From Sepiola atlantica (lineage: Eukaryota > Mollusca > Cephalopoda > Sepiida > Sepiolidae), in contig OY744531.1 of the NCBI GenBank assembly GCA_963556195.1, forward strand, positions 45,945,700-46,009,699: a stretch of 64,000 nt of DNA, given 5' to 3'. The position numbers and the translations under genes were made by a program. Shown in pieces: positions 34,081 through 45,526 of this stretch. Under the pieces are notes generated by a model. It made no database searches and was not told where the DNA came from. It was given only the letters and a program-made list of their open reading frames with translations. The first letter of the stretch is position 1, and each line of letters opens with the position of its first letter.

Positions 34081-34561
34081 CTCCTACTAAAATGTAACAA
34101 AAATAAAGGAATTAATTAATACAGCAATATAGGACACGTGTCCTGAATTTACTTTATTTACTTCAAGTACAGTATATAACATAATAAGAACACCAGAAGA
34201 ATAGAAGAAGTAACACATCAATAGATAACGACATGTTACAGATTCAGTTTATTCAGTTTCATTGGCTCTGTCAAACACTGAGAGGTTTTATAAAGAAAAT
34301 AGGAAGAAGTAATGCAGCAATACAAAACACATGGCGTGGATGTAGTTTATTTATTAAACAACGGTTAAACTAAATGCGAACATGAGAACAACAAATCATA
34401 TCGATTGCTTTTCTTACTTAATTCTTATTTGATATCTATTAAATTGGTCGTTTTGATACGTAAGTCTTTTTTTCGAAATATTATTTGAGTGATTGAGGAG
34501 GTTTTTAAAAGACATATATGCTCGAAGAATTTGCGTGTGTGTATGTGTGCGTTTTATTCAG

Positions 34562-34565
<4 letters not shown>
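34081..34565. other. No gene seen
   Basis: AT-rich without recognisable features. Confidence 0.5.

Positions 34566-34566
<1 letters not shown>

Positions 34567-34600
<34 letters not shown>
34567..34600. repeat. (TA)n microsatellite
   Basis: About 34 bp of TA. Confidence 0.95.
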
Positions 34601-34602
<2 letters not shown>

Positions 34603-35640
34603 TTTTTAGTTATATTTCAATGACCCCCCTCAAAAAAAATATCAATCCATTACCATATTTTTTATTCATTTATTTTTCTCGATTCCCTCATTTTCTGACT
34701 GCGACGAATACCTGTACTTTTTTCTTCGTCTTACCAACAAAGTTTATATTTATTGTATTTTCATTTTTTTATTTTTTCATATCTTACGCTTGTTACACGG
34801 TTCAGTCAAGAAAAATATATAGTATTTATTTCAACATCGCTGATCATCAGAGAAATTGAATGGACAAATAACATATCAATCCGAAACAGAAAAAAAGTAA
34901 GATGATAAAAGCCCAAGAAGAAGGCTTGATAAAAACAATTGCAAGTTAAAAGCCATGAAAAACTCACATCAAAAGCTGACATATATCTCGAATACCTCCC
35001 TCTCCAAAAAGGCGTTGCATCCGAAACTTAAGACGAGTTTTTACGTCGTCAGGTCGCATTCAAAACCGGTCGAGCGAATCACGACTTACTTTTCTATGTA
35101 TATATAGGTTACGCGATGGGCTCCGTTGTAGCTGTAATCATAACTATAAAATGTAAGGGAATTAAATCTATAAATTTTCTTTTTTTTTTGTCTGAGTTGT
35201 TTCCCCCTTATATGACAGAAAAAAAGTGAGACAGTTTTTTGTCTTTGGACTATAACAAATTTTCATTCCACAGTAAAATGCATTTACTAACAGACAAATA
35301 AGTTTCAGATATGAGTTGTTGACATACTTAACCCTTAAACTTCTATAACCTTTTGGTCCTTGTTAGGTCCTAGTCTACCCTCGGTGTCCACCGCGCACAA
35401 GTTAAATAACCGTTTATTACGTCATCCAATCGCGTCTCTACCCTATTCATCGCTCCCCACTATCTCGGACAATATTATTATTTGCTGTCCGTATTCTTTT
35501 GCCCTACTTACGTTATATTCTCTGCTTTGATTGTTTGTTTGTTTTTCTTTCTTTTGTTCGTTTTATCGTCAGCAAACTCGTCTGCCAGCAATCCGGTTTC
35601 AAACCCAACGCCACACCTCGTAACGTTGCCCACATACACA
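34601..35640. other. No gene seen
   Basis: ORFs at 34518 and 35482 run through TA tracts and carry no motif. Confidence 0.5.
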
Positions 35641-35655
35641 AACACACACACACAC

Positions 35656-35723
<68 letters not shown>
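35638..35723. repeat. (CA)n then (TA)n microsatellite
   Basis: About 20 bp CA followed by about 64 bp TA. Confidence 0.95.
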
Positions 35724-35725
<2 letters not shown>

Positions 35726-35789
35726 TGCAACTTATTCTCCTTGATAATGTACTGGAAGTTTACTATTACTAATCACTCCCCTTCACTAT

Positions 35790-36032
35790 AGAGGTTTCAA
35801 GATTCCGAAAAGTGTATTTCCTTAGTTAGCTTGCATTTGGAATTCTCTCCCAGCCCCTTGTTTCTCCGACTGTACCCACATGTAGATATTTAATTGCAAT
35901 GTGAACGAACATCTTGCTGCACACTTCCCCACTTATGATGCCCACTATAAATCTGGACCCAATCACAGTAGTTCCTTTACGTCTTAGTGGAAATATGTCC
36001 TCTTGTTATGGGTGAAATAAAGTTTTAACGAT
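35790..36032 (+). pseudogene. LINE ORF2 C-terminus, family L2, plus strand
   Basis: The frame reads FKIPKSVFP, stop, LACIWNSLPAPCFSDCTHM, stop, IFNCNVNEHLAAHFP, TYDAHYKSGPNHSSSFTS, ending with WVK and an AATAAAG. It matches 26170-25870 (minus) in WNS-P--CF-x-CTxM and NxNVNxHL and in the non-coding tail. 5'-truncated, with stops. Apparent ORFs do not follow this frame. Confidence 0.65.
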
Positions 36033-36960
36033 AAGAAAAAGAATAATGTGATACCTAACGTGATTGGTGCACGTTGAATCATTCCGATGAACGCGAAAAC
36101 CTGGCATGGGAAATGACATCAGGCTGACTTCATTGGTAATGTACGATCGTCAACCAATCTTGGAACTTTCACCCCAGACACTCTAAGAAAGTGATGTGTC
36201 TCTAAACTGTTGGAAATATCTTAAGTGATTGGTCAATCTACCTTGAGTGTGTAGTTGTTGAGTGACGAATTTGCCTTGCAATTGTAATTCACTAATGGAT
36301 ATATAAATTGTAATTTTATATAAAGTATTTTCCATGTGTCTGTGATGTATTTACTTCTCTCACACCCCGGGGAAGTGTGACACAAGGTCGGAAGTTTGGG
36401 AGTGAAAAGCCAGCGCATAAAAGGAGCTATACTTTTGCACACAAAACGTCTGGGCAGTGCAGTTGTCATTACCCGGTATAGGCGCCTCAGGCGATTAGCA
36501 ATAAACTAACACATTCTTAAAGTGAGAAGTTAAAGCCTGTGAAGATGAACCTCCTAGGACTGCACAGAACTATACATCAGTCCGACAGAGCAAACCAGCA
36601 GTGTTACAGTAGCCGATGTGTTTTTGTATACGTAGGGGAATGGGTACCCCGAGCATAAGAAACGTCCCTGTTTGCACGAACTTCGTGGCTGCATACACCA
36701 TTATATCAAAGTCCTTGTCATAATATCTAACAAAATGGCGGTACTCTTTATTTACATGAACTGTAGTTCGACTTTGAAATATATGAAATTTGATTTTATT
36801 AAGACGTTCGCACTGACAAAAAAACAACAACAACAAAAAACAACTGCAGAGCATTTTATTTTAATTTAAAAACATTATATTATATCGGCGATTTCAATCT
36901 CTCTCTCTCGTATATATATATATATCAATAAATTATTTTAAAACTAAATATTACATCCTT
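36033..36960. other. No gene seen
   Basis: A less AT-rich patch at about 36360-36500 has the inverted repeat GGCGCCTCAGGCG near 36480. Possibly an old SINE, without recognisable boxes. A short (CT)n (TA)n tract is at 36898-36926. Confidence 0.45.
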
Positions 36961-36967
36961 TAGAATC

Positions 36968-37551
36968 GTTTTTTATTCTTTTTTTTCTTTCCATATAGTT
37001 TTTTGGTTGAAAAAACGTCCGAGACTATATATATATAGTGTGTCAAATTATATTGAAAAGAAATCATTAAAGTGCTCAATCGCAGAGGAGTAGGGGATAA
37101 TATAAATAATTGATTTGAAAAGTATATGTTACATCGCTCAGAATCGTACCACAGTTTCATCCAGATAGGCTGACTTTTTACATTTTTAAAAGCCTAAAGC
37201 CAGTTGAATCGTCAGCGTACTGGAAGAGGTCAAAACAGGATGAGAAATCGCGTTATATCGATAACACGCAAATTCTAATAACGTTTATATCTCTTTCAGT
37301 ACGCTGACGATTTCACTGGGTTTATGCTTTTTAAAAATGTAAAAAGTCAGCCCATCTGGATGAGACTGTGGTACGATTCTGAGGGATGTAACATATAGTT
37401 TTCAAATCAATTATTCATATTAGCACTTAGTCCTCTGCGATTGAGCACTTTAATGATTTCTTTTCAATATAATTTGACATACTATAAATATATAGTCTTG
37501 GAAGTTTTTCAACCATAAAAAACTATATGGAAAGAAAAAAGTATTAAAAAA
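36968..37551. mobile_element. Large foldback element, ~255 bp arms
   Basis: The left arm (about 36968-37228) and right arm (about 37290-37551) are reverse complements over their full length. Landmarks are CTTTCCATATAG, AGAAATCATTAAAGTGCTCA, ATCGCAGAGGA, CAGAATCGTACCACAG, CTGACTTTTTACATTTTTAA and CGTCAGCGTACTG. The spacer of about 60 bp holds GCGTTATATCGATAACACGC, itself nearly palindromic. There is no ORF that is not composition-driven. Differences between arms are scattered, so the duplication is not brand-new. Confidence 0.85.
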
Positions 37552-38720
37552 AAAACACTTCTGTCCCAAGTCCTTCGGTGGAAAATTACTTTTCCTGTAA
37601 GTCAATTTACTTTTTACAGTCACTATATTAGTTTGCTTCCAAGAATTTACGCCAGTCTTAACATTATTTACCATGAAAAACTGTTTCGGGAATTTAAAAC
37701 CAAAACAGTATTTTAGGTCATGGCTTCTCAGCAGAATTGATCAGACCCCACTTCCCTTAAAAGACAAGAACAAAAACGTTCCGTATATTAGATTTAAGTT
37801 TTGTTACAAATGAATGTTTTGCTAACTGATTATGTTATTAAAAACTGCCCTCCTTACCTGTGTTGTTCGTCTGTGTCTAAGAAAATGTATCCGTTATTTG
37901 CAAAAAAATTGCTGTATTTTATAGTGTTCGGACGAATCCATTACATTACTTAATAGGTTAGTTATAGTTTTAAGTATTTGTATCATTTCATTATATTTAG
38001 TTTCATATTAAAAATATTTGAAAATTAAAAAAAAATATATCTATACGTGTAGTTCTTTTCCTTTTTTAAAAACATATGCAATATGTGTTATATAAATGTA
38101 TACGTTTATACATATTCTACATTATTTATTAGATAGTTTTGAATTTGCTGTATCAATTTACTTTGATTCATTTGATATGACTTCATATAAGAGATGAAGA
38201 CACATTTTTAAACATTGTTTCCGTATTATAATATTTTTGTAATTAGAAAAAAACTTTTTTTTTCTTGAAGTAAAAAAATAAAAAATAAAATTACTTTAAA
38301 CTTTTCTGGATAACATTCTATTTTCAAAGCAAAATGTTATTTTCGCTTTTTCCCGCTTTTTATTATATTGTCCGGTGTTTTTCAGACTCATGCTTTGAAA
38401 GAAAAGTCAAGTTAGATCTATTAACACGGCGAAACGCTTGTTATGAATCAGGGGAATTGTAGACACATTTTTAAAACATTTTAAACATGATAAAATCTTT
38501 TGTTAATTTGAAAAACCATTCACAGCTTGTTATTTTTAAAGAGTTGTGATACAACGAAACAGTTTGTTAGTAGATGACTATATAAAAAGCTTTTCCCCTT
38601 TTGAGTGTGCTAAGTGATATCGCCAACAATCATTAGTGACAATTCAAAGCTCTTTGTAAATAAAGAAATGTAGCACACCCCAGTAGTTCACAAGGTTTGC
38701 ATAAAGCATTGTCAACAGAG
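37552..38720. other. No gene seen
   Basis: Strongly AT-rich without recognisable features. Confidence 0.5.
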
Positions 38721-38721
38721 C

Positions 38722-38880
38722 CTGCTTCGTATCAAAGTGGTTAGAGATGATGACTATCAACTACGTGATCGCAGGATCGATTCTGGCTTAGAGTGCTAGT
38801 CTAACCGCAGTGAAAAACTGCAATGCAGTGAACAGTATTTCTGTACATGACTATATACACGTGAGCTATACTCAGTTATT
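38722..38880 (+). repeat. tRNA-like SINE
   Basis: CAAAGTGGTTAGAG (A-box region, about 38733-38746) is followed by GGATCGATTCT (B box, 38774-38784). A non-tRNA tail follows and ends against (TA)n. The B box differs little from GGTTCGATTCC. Confidence 0.7.
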
Positions 38881-38883
38881 TAG

Positions 38884-38909
38884 CATATATATATATATAT
38901 ATATATATG
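38884..38909. repeat. (TA)n microsatellite
   Basis: TA tract at the SINE 3' end. Confidence 0.95.
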
Positions 38910-39365
38910 GTACGTCAATGAAAATTAGTAAGACCTGCAAATGGAAGCAAATCGGTATTTTCAGTTGTTCAAGACAAGGAGTAGTTTAGTTAATAAAAAC
39001 ATTTATTTTTCATCTCTTTCTTTCCTTAAACCAGGCTTTTCAAAGATTAAAATCTTATCATCAGAGGAAAAATTATGATTGATAAGTTGACAGGGTGGGA
39101 CTGTCAAAGTTCCAAATTTGAAAAAGTTTTCTTTTAAAATTAAAAATTAAAGAAATTCAAAAAATTTCTTTAAAAAAATGTTTCCAAAAGGTTCAGACGG
39201 GCATGGGAATCACCAATAACGAAATCCAAAAAACGTAGGGCTCAGAAATATTGGTAAATCCGGGGGAATCTGCATAAAAATCCGGGGGAATATCCAGTAT
39301 ATTGAGCTTTCCTTATTTCACAATAGGTCCAACTCTCTAAAAGTTTACCTTTTAGTTATAATCTA
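38910..39365. other. No gene seen
   Basis: Contains a short repeated AAATCCGGGGGAAT (about 39257 and 39280). Nothing else recognised. Confidence 0.5.
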
Positions 39366-39368
39366 CAC

Positions 39369-39409
<41 letters not shown>

Positions 39410-39473
39410 TAGACAGATAGATAGATAGATATATTGATAGATAGATCGATATATATATAGATAGATAGATATA
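39366..39473. repeat. (TA)n, (GA)n and (GATA)n microsatellite
   Basis: TA, then GA, then imperfect GATA tetranucleotides. Confidence 0.95.
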
Positions 39474-39733
39474 ATCTCGACACATTCACAAAATGGTGCG
39501 TCACTCCTATACAAAACAGAACAAAAGAAGAGGAAGTAAAAGTCAACCGAACCTTTGTTTTAGGGAAGCCCTGTCATTTGCTAATACAAACATTAACCTT
39601 TAGGAGGGAATAACAATGACTCTGATTTGTTAGATTGCTTAACTAAACAGTATGCGTATACAGAAAAAAAACATGGTAACACGGATTTTATGCCTTTAAA
39701 CCATGACGATTCCATACATATATTTCCATACCT

Positions 39734-39734
<1 letters not shown>

Positions 39735-39783
<49 letters not shown>
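39735..39783. repeat. (TA)n microsatellite
   Basis: TA tract. The sequence before it, CCATACATATATTTCCATAC, resembles the right end of hairpin family M1. Confidence 0.9.
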
Positions 39784-39786
<3 letters not shown>

Positions 39787-40050
39787 TCGTTCCTTCCCTT
39801 AATAGAAGTAAGATGCCTCGACGTCAAGCCGCCGTTAAAGTGTTAACATTATCATAGTTGATTCGCTGTTTACAATTGGCCTAGCGGTTAGCAACATCGG
39901 ATTGGAGTTGAAAAAATACTTGTAGTCCGGGGTTTCGAATCGCAGGACCGGTAGTGAATAGTCATATCTCTATGCTGATGAGTCCCGATTGAAAAAGGAC
40001 GAAACGTATACGTACATAGATAATAAACAATAACAAATATTTATTATTAT
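39782..40050 (+). mobile_element. tRNA-like SINE carrying a hammerhead ribozyme, copy 2
   Basis: A 5' segment of about 85 bp (TGCATCGTTCCTTCC, CGTCAAGCCGCCGTT) precedes a tRNA-like head: A box TGGCCTAGCGG (39883-39893), then GTTAGC, then B box GGTTTCGAATCG (about 39931-39942). The 3' part holds a complete hammerhead fold (39969-40020) and ends ATAATAAACAATAACAAATA before (TA)n. A collinear copy lies at 478-722. The element has no coding capacity, so it would need LINE machinery to move. The pol III boxes imply transcription from the 5' side, which would include the ribozyme. It could instead be a retrozyme-like unit; a dimer was not seen. Confidence 0.8.
39969..40020 (+). ncRNA. Type I hammerhead ribozyme
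   Basis: Read as RNA. Stem I is TCTATG (39969-39974) pairing with CATAGA (40015-40020), 6 bp. The core CUGAUGA is 39975-39981. Stem II is GTCC (39982-39985) with GGAC (39997-40000), enclosing an 11-nt loop. The core GAAA is 40001-40004. Stem III is CG (40005-40006) with CG (40011-40012) around a TATA loop. The A of GAAA pairs with U 40013, and the cleavage triplet GUA ends at 40014, so cleavage falls between 40014 and 40015. All invariant core residues are present. The 2-bp stem III is short, as in other animal retroelement hammerheads, and may make single units weak. Self-cleavage is inferred from the fold. Confidence 0.82.
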
Positions 40051-40122
40051 TATATATATATAATATATATATATATATAAATAATATAAATACACACATA
40101 TATATATATATATATATATAAT

Positions 40123-40154
<32 letters not shown>

Positions 40155-40165
40155 ATTATATGTAC
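40049..40165. repeat. Interrupted (TA)n block
   Basis: TA tracts broken by TAATATAAATACACACA and TAATT. Confidence 0.9.
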
Positions 40166-40214
40166 ATATATATTTACATGTGTATGAAAGTATGTTTCCA
40201 TTTCATGTTATTGG

Positions 40215-40510
40215 AAAATGTGGAGGGTCATGCATACGAAATCCGCCTGAGAAACGTGCAACAATTTCCAATAGCGTTTCGCACTACACTGCATAAGAAC
40301 GGATAACGATAGAGAAACACCGAGACCTTTGCAAAGCAAACATACAAACAAACCGGCCGGCACTAATTGGTATCTTTGGCAACCAAATGACAGACGCTGC
40401 ATGTCCTCTTGCGCACGAACTGTGAGCTCTTTGTTTACTTGTCTGTTTGTGCTTTCATTGTATGCACATGTGATGTGTGTCGTGATTATTGCTTATTAAT
40501 GAGTAGATGT
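40215..40510 (+). repeat. Dispersed repeat D6, copy 1
   Basis: GACCTTTGCAAAG, CACTAATTGGTATCTTTG, GCAACCAAATGACAGACG, CTCTTGCGCA and ATTGTATGCACATGTGATG match 43632-43885 in order. TTTGGCAACCAAA makes a small hairpin. SINE-sized and non-coding. Confidence 0.75.
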
Positions 40511-42177
40511 TTTCTATATAAACAAAACTAATAAGGAAAAGGTATCGCACGATCTGCGAATGGTTCATGTAGATAATTCAATCATACATAGGTCCGAACA
40601 ACTTGAACTTTAATTAGTCATCTATGACTTAAATAGTGACAATTGTGAGGCAAACATTATTAAGCTTTATTTGGTGGGAATTTAACTGGACTTAATTTAA
40701 TAATGATATGACTTTGTACTTGTTGTAATTAATCATTGTAGTTTATTAATGAGAGCAAAAACCTACGACATATTACAAGACAAAATATTTTTGATCTCTG
40801 GAGAAACTTTAATTGTCTTAAACATGATGTCATATAGAAAAAAATCCAAATAGTGTTTTATTAGTTAAACATTTAAAATGGTAACCGCTAACACATAATA
40901 GAAAAAAACACATGACTGAAATAATTATAAGTCTTAGCCACTAAGATGACAGATTCTTTTTGATAATTTGAAGCTGGGGTATCTGGCCGAAGTAGTTTGA
41001 CGTTTAAAATTCGGAAAAAATATTCAGGACGTCAATATATCATGCCTGGAGATTCATATCCATACTTATAAATATATCTTGTAAATTAGACATCCCAGTT
41101 CCATTCGCATTCATATATACGAAAGCCGTTCGATAAATTAGTGAAATATGTAATACACCGACTCAAATTTCACACAGGAAAAATATAATTCTTTAGTTTT
41201 CTATATAATCTTTATTTCTCGTTAATTCACACACGTTCGTACCCTTCGGCAGACAAATTATTTTGGTAACATTCCAGAATTGTTAACATCGATAACTCTA
41301 AAATCAAATGAAAACAACAACAAAAACAGCAACCAAAACATCAACACACAATTTAGTCGAATGATATTCTCTACAAAACTGGGAAAGTTTTAACGTTTAT
41401 AACACTTTGTATTCACACTTTTCTTTCTATCAAATATGTTTTCCAGACACACGACATTTAATGGCAGTTACAATATGCCCACCGGTCTATGTCTTCATAA
41501 AATGTCGAGTGTCGACAGATTTCATAGCAGAAAAAGTGTAACATAAGTAGTTTTATAAACGTTAAAATGTGGCTAGTCGGGTTAAGTATTTGATGCTACA
41601 GCATTTGCATTTCATTATCTTAGAGGGTAGCCAGTTCGTTACTACAAGGACAGTATTAAATCTGTTCCTGACAAAATTGGCTGATGGTAATCACTGTTAG
41701 TTATGTACTATAACGTTTTGCAGTTGTGACCTTAGAATATTTGTAGCACGATTGTACGTAGGGTGTGTGGATTGCGTTAAAAATATCACTTCGAAATTAA
41801 GGTAAAAAAATTAAATCAACGAGTCGAAGGATATGATGTAAGAAAAGAAGCAGTCGAAAGGAAGTACGTGACAAAAACAAAGATTAATTTCGTTGTCTTT
41901 GGTTGTTTGACTGTAGAAAGAACAAAAGTGTTTCGGAAAAATGTCCCTTATTATGGAGAATTGACTGGGTAGAACACTGATACTGTGTATTATGTAAATA
42001 CTCTATATAAAATAAATGACTGTAAAGAAGAAATATACTAAATAAAACTGCAAAAAAATTAAAAGCCCAGAGCAAATGTGTGCGTTATTGTTTTCCTGGG
42101 TACAATTACTATGTTCACTGCTATTTCGTCGCTGCTACAAAGGGGAAAGAGAGCCAGACAACCCCTACACACTGTCT
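40511..42177. other. No gene seen
   Basis: AT-rich. Minus-strand ORF at 41884-42075 has no motif. Confidence 0.45.
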
Positions 42178-42189
42178 TCACTACTACTG

Positions 42190-42221
<32 letters not shown>

Positions 42222-42232
42222 GCTACTACTAA
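42178..42232. repeat. (CTA)n microsatellite
   Basis: About 18 CTA/CTG triplets; the homopolymeric ORFs across it are artefacts. Confidence 0.95.
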
Positions 42233-43631
42233 CGTGCTCACACACATCTATTTACGCGTGCCGTCCATATTTACAGACATCAGAAGAATATTTGCGATTG
42301 CCTTTGTGTTTGTTCCACCCCGTCTGTTAGATCAGCCTAAATAGTAGGCAATCGTAAGATACGGATTAGACCTTTCAGCATGGTTTTCTTAAAAACGACG
42401 ACTCCTGGAATCTTTTATTCATCGAAGAAATCATGGGGAGTATTTCGTCTCTCAGACCTCTAGGGGCAAACCAATGTTTTATGACATGTGATTTTTTTAT
42501 GAAAGCCGCCGTATCTTTTTCAAAGCGAAAATTTCACATCTGCGACCACTAGACCCTTTGCTGTTTCTACACTGGTGTATATACTTCAGAAAAGCAACAA
42601 CACTGTATATTGGGAACCGAATAGTCATCATCCACTCTATTGTATACTGTACTGACTCACAAAGTCAGGGTTGCACATTTGTCAGGTCTGTGTATCAGTG
42701 TAAGCTTGCCTGACCTGTCGGAATCTTGAATACCATTTTGGGAGTTTTGGGCACCTGCTCTTAGGGTTAGTGGTAGGGTTAAGGGATATTTTATTTAGTT
42801 GCTAAGGAATGGTTCTGTCTAAGTAACCATATACGGCAGTATAGCCACTTCCTAAGAAAAGAAAATGCTACTGCTTTTAAAAAGCATATAAAGGAGTGAG
42901 CAAAAATAATTTATCCGTTTTAATTTCAAACAGTACAACCTTGACTTGTCAGCGTCGCAAAAACAAACAAAACTAGTCGTGAGAAAATGGTCACCTCGTT
43001 TGGAAGTTAAGCACTTCAATGTAGCCAAGTTAGTTTCAATATTTTTTACTTACTTTCTTTGTTTTCATCCACTTTATTTAGCTTGACAGGGAAATGGAAA
43101 GTTGATTTTCTTTTCTTACTTTCTTCTTTTTAAAATAATTTAGTTTGACTAACATACTTTTCTTCATGTGCATCACATAATCTTTAGTAAAGCTCACATG
43201 GTTTATAATTTTCATTGACCACAAAGAATTTAGTTAAAGTCTTGACAATCCTGTTTGAGTTGCCATCATTTTCAATAGCCCCCTAACTATATGAACGTTA
43301 TTTATATTTGTATGCTCACGCAACAAAACTTTATTTATTTTATATTATTACGTAACTATACGTAATTTAGTTTTACATAATTACCCGTTATTTATTTTTT
43401 CTGTTTACGTAATTACATGTAATTAATTTTTTGTCTTGCTATAAAAAATATTCCAAACAGATTCATGGAAAATAATTCTGAATAAAAAAATGTTATTCCA
43501 AAAAGATGTCCATATTTATCGTTCGAACTTCGTGAGTAAATTTTCTTCTTGGCAAATATTGTAAGTTCGTGCTTCTAAACTCCGCCGAAGAAAATTACGT
43601 GAAATTCTGATAGTGTTTATCCCCGCTAGAC
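42233..43631. other. No gene seen
   Basis: Holds a short telomere-like TTAGGGTTAGTGGTAGGG at about 42761 (see rejected items). Otherwise AT-rich. Confidence 0.45.
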
Positions 43632-43885
43632 TTCATAAGAATAGCTATTGCAGACCTTTGCAAACTAAGCAAACAAGCATCCAACCATCCAACTGAACCA
43701 GGCATCACTAATTGGTATCTTTGGCAACCAAATGACAGACGTGTCATGCTCTCTTGCGCATAGACGCTGCGTGTTTGTTTGCTTCTCTGTTTCTGCTTCT
43801 ATTTTTTTTACTCTACACATTTGATGTTGGCTGTTGTTGTTGATGGTTGTGAATGATGATGATTGTCTAGTTTTAATGAGCAGAT
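43632..43885 (+). repeat. Dispersed repeat D6, copy 2
   Basis: CAGACCTTTGCAAACTAAGC, CACTAATTGGTATCTTTG, GCAACCAAATGACAGACG, CTCTTGCGCATAGACG and CTACACATTTGATGTTG match copy 1 at 40215-40510. Confidence 0.75.
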
Positions 43886-44062
43886 TTACCTGATGGGCCA
43901 AAGAAACGCGTGCAAATGTCATCTACTGGACCAGAAAACATGTCTGCCATTGTGCTTTTAAAAAAGTTTCTGTCAGAATAGTGCGATTTAAATAATGTCT
44001 TTAAACACAACTGATATTATATGAGAGTTTATTTATTTTTAATATACATGCCTTAGACAGAA

Positions 44063-44064
<2 letters not shown>

Positions 44065-44133
<69 letters not shown>
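44065..44133. repeat. (TA)n microsatellite
   Basis: About 67 bp of TA immediately left of the 44 kb satellite/palindrome. Confidence 0.95.
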
Positions 44134-44135
<2 letters not shown>

Positions 44136-44180
44136 TGTATTAAGGTTCATATTTTTTTTAAAAGCATCTACTGTTAAATT
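44134..44180 (+). repeat. Direct repeat of the palindrome's inner block
   Basis: AAGTGTATTAAGGTTCATAT, TTTAAAAGCATCTACTGTTA repeats at about 44505-44552 in the same orientation. This gives a direct-repeat period of about 366 bp, as in a tandem satellite. Confidence 0.8.
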
Positions 44181-44910
44181 TAAGAAGGAATAGGTAAAAT
44201 AAATACCTTTTGAAGCATTAAGATGCGATATCAATTTTTTTTTATAAAAAAGAAAAATAATAAATCGAAACCGATTTTTTTTTTTTTTATAAACTAGCAT
44301 TTTTTTGTTGTTAGTTTAAAGTGATACAGATATTTCGCCAAACCTGGCAACCTCGGTGTGTTATATATCCTGATGTCATCGGATTTGTATTTTTTTTCTC
44401 TCTCTTACCGGCTCGTTGTTGTTATTACAGCCGGGCCAAATGGGTTAGCTGTTGTTTCCCACTATCAAATATGAAGAACGTGAATGCAGCATGTGATTTG
44501 TATAAGTGTTTTAAGGTTCATATTTTTTTTAAAAGCATCTATTGTTAAATTGTTTAAAAAAAATATATGAACCTTAAAACACTTATACAAATCACGTGCT
44601 GCGTTCACGTTCTTCATATTTGATAGTGGGAAACAACAGCTAACCCATTTGGCCCGGCTGTAATAACAACAACAAACCGGTAAGAGAGAGAAAAAAAATA
44701 CAAATCCGATGACATCAGGATATATTAGACACCGAGGATGCCAGGTTTTGGCGAAATATCTGTATCACTTTAAACTAACAACAAAAAAATGCTAGTTTAT
44801 AAAAAAAAAAAAAAAATCGGTTTCGATTTATTATTTTTCTTTTTTATAAAAAAAAATTGATATTGCATCTTAATGCTTCAAAAGGTATTCATTTTACCTA
44901 TTCCTTCTTA
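44181..44910. repeat. ~730 bp near-perfect palindrome of a satellite-like unit
   Basis: The left arm (44181 to about 44534) and right arm (about 44553-44910) are reverse complements with few differences (for example CAACCTCGGTGTGTTATATA against CACCGAGG with TCTAATATA). The spacer is about 18 bp. Landmarks are AAGAAGGAATAGGTAAAAT, AAGATGCGATATCAAT, AATCGAAACCGATT, CGCCAAACCTGGCA, CTGATGTCATCGGATTTG, ACAGCCGGGCCAAATGGG and AGAACGTGAATGCAGC. The 63320-63790 units share AAGATGCGA, ATCGAAACCGATT and TATAAACTTTCAT. No ORF. High arm identity means recent origin or ongoing gene conversion. Confidence 0.9.
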
Positions 44911-45009
44911 TATATATATATACAACTTTATGTTACTCAACTTTATTTCTAGAATCGTTATTCTAATTTGAATAAAACTCCATGACATGTTTTTGAATCT
45001 AGAAAGGTG

Positions 45010-45457
45010 AACAAACAGGGCTAAAGTTTAAGGGTCTTAAGAAGTAATTGAATTTAGTGTAACCTTGCTTATGGATCAAATTTAATGAAAATCAGAAATA
45101 TTTTAATTTTCAAATTGGAGCTTTTGCCAATATTATAATCCTTAAAACCTTTTAAAACACCGTAAAGAAACTGACATTTGGGGAATATTTATTAATTGAT
45201 GTTTAATACCTATTGTTACAATTTCTAAAAAAGGTATCTGAATTTTCACGAAAGATTTCTCCTCTTTTTACTTCTTTTGCATAAAATAAATTAAACTAAA
45301 TATAACCCACATTAGGATATTTTACGTCTAGCAGCGCTGTTCCTATATTCATAATGAACTGTTAATTAGTTTCGACATGTATCCTCTATATGCAAATATA
45401 TAAACACATACATATCAATAACTTTCTATCTATCTATTTATTTATCTATCTATCTAT

Positions 45458-45471
<14 letters not shown>
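45010..45471 (+). repeat. Dispersed repeat D2, copy 2
   Basis: Collinear with 7820-8290: AAGGGTCTTAAGAAGTAATT, ATTTAATGAAAATCAGAAAT, ATTAATTGATGTTTAATACC, AAATTAAACTAAATATA, CAAATATATAAACACATAC. Confidence 0.65.

Positions 45472-45523
<52 letters not shown>
45472..45523. repeat. (TA)n microsatellite
   Basis: TA tract after short (CTAT)n. Confidence 0.95.

Positions 45524-45525
<2 letters not shown>

Positions 45526-45526
<1 letters not shown>

Noticed and set aside
42755..42790. Interstitial telomere (TTAGGG-like)
   Set aside because: Only about two imperfect units (TTAGGGTTAGTGGTAGGG), too short to separate from chance.
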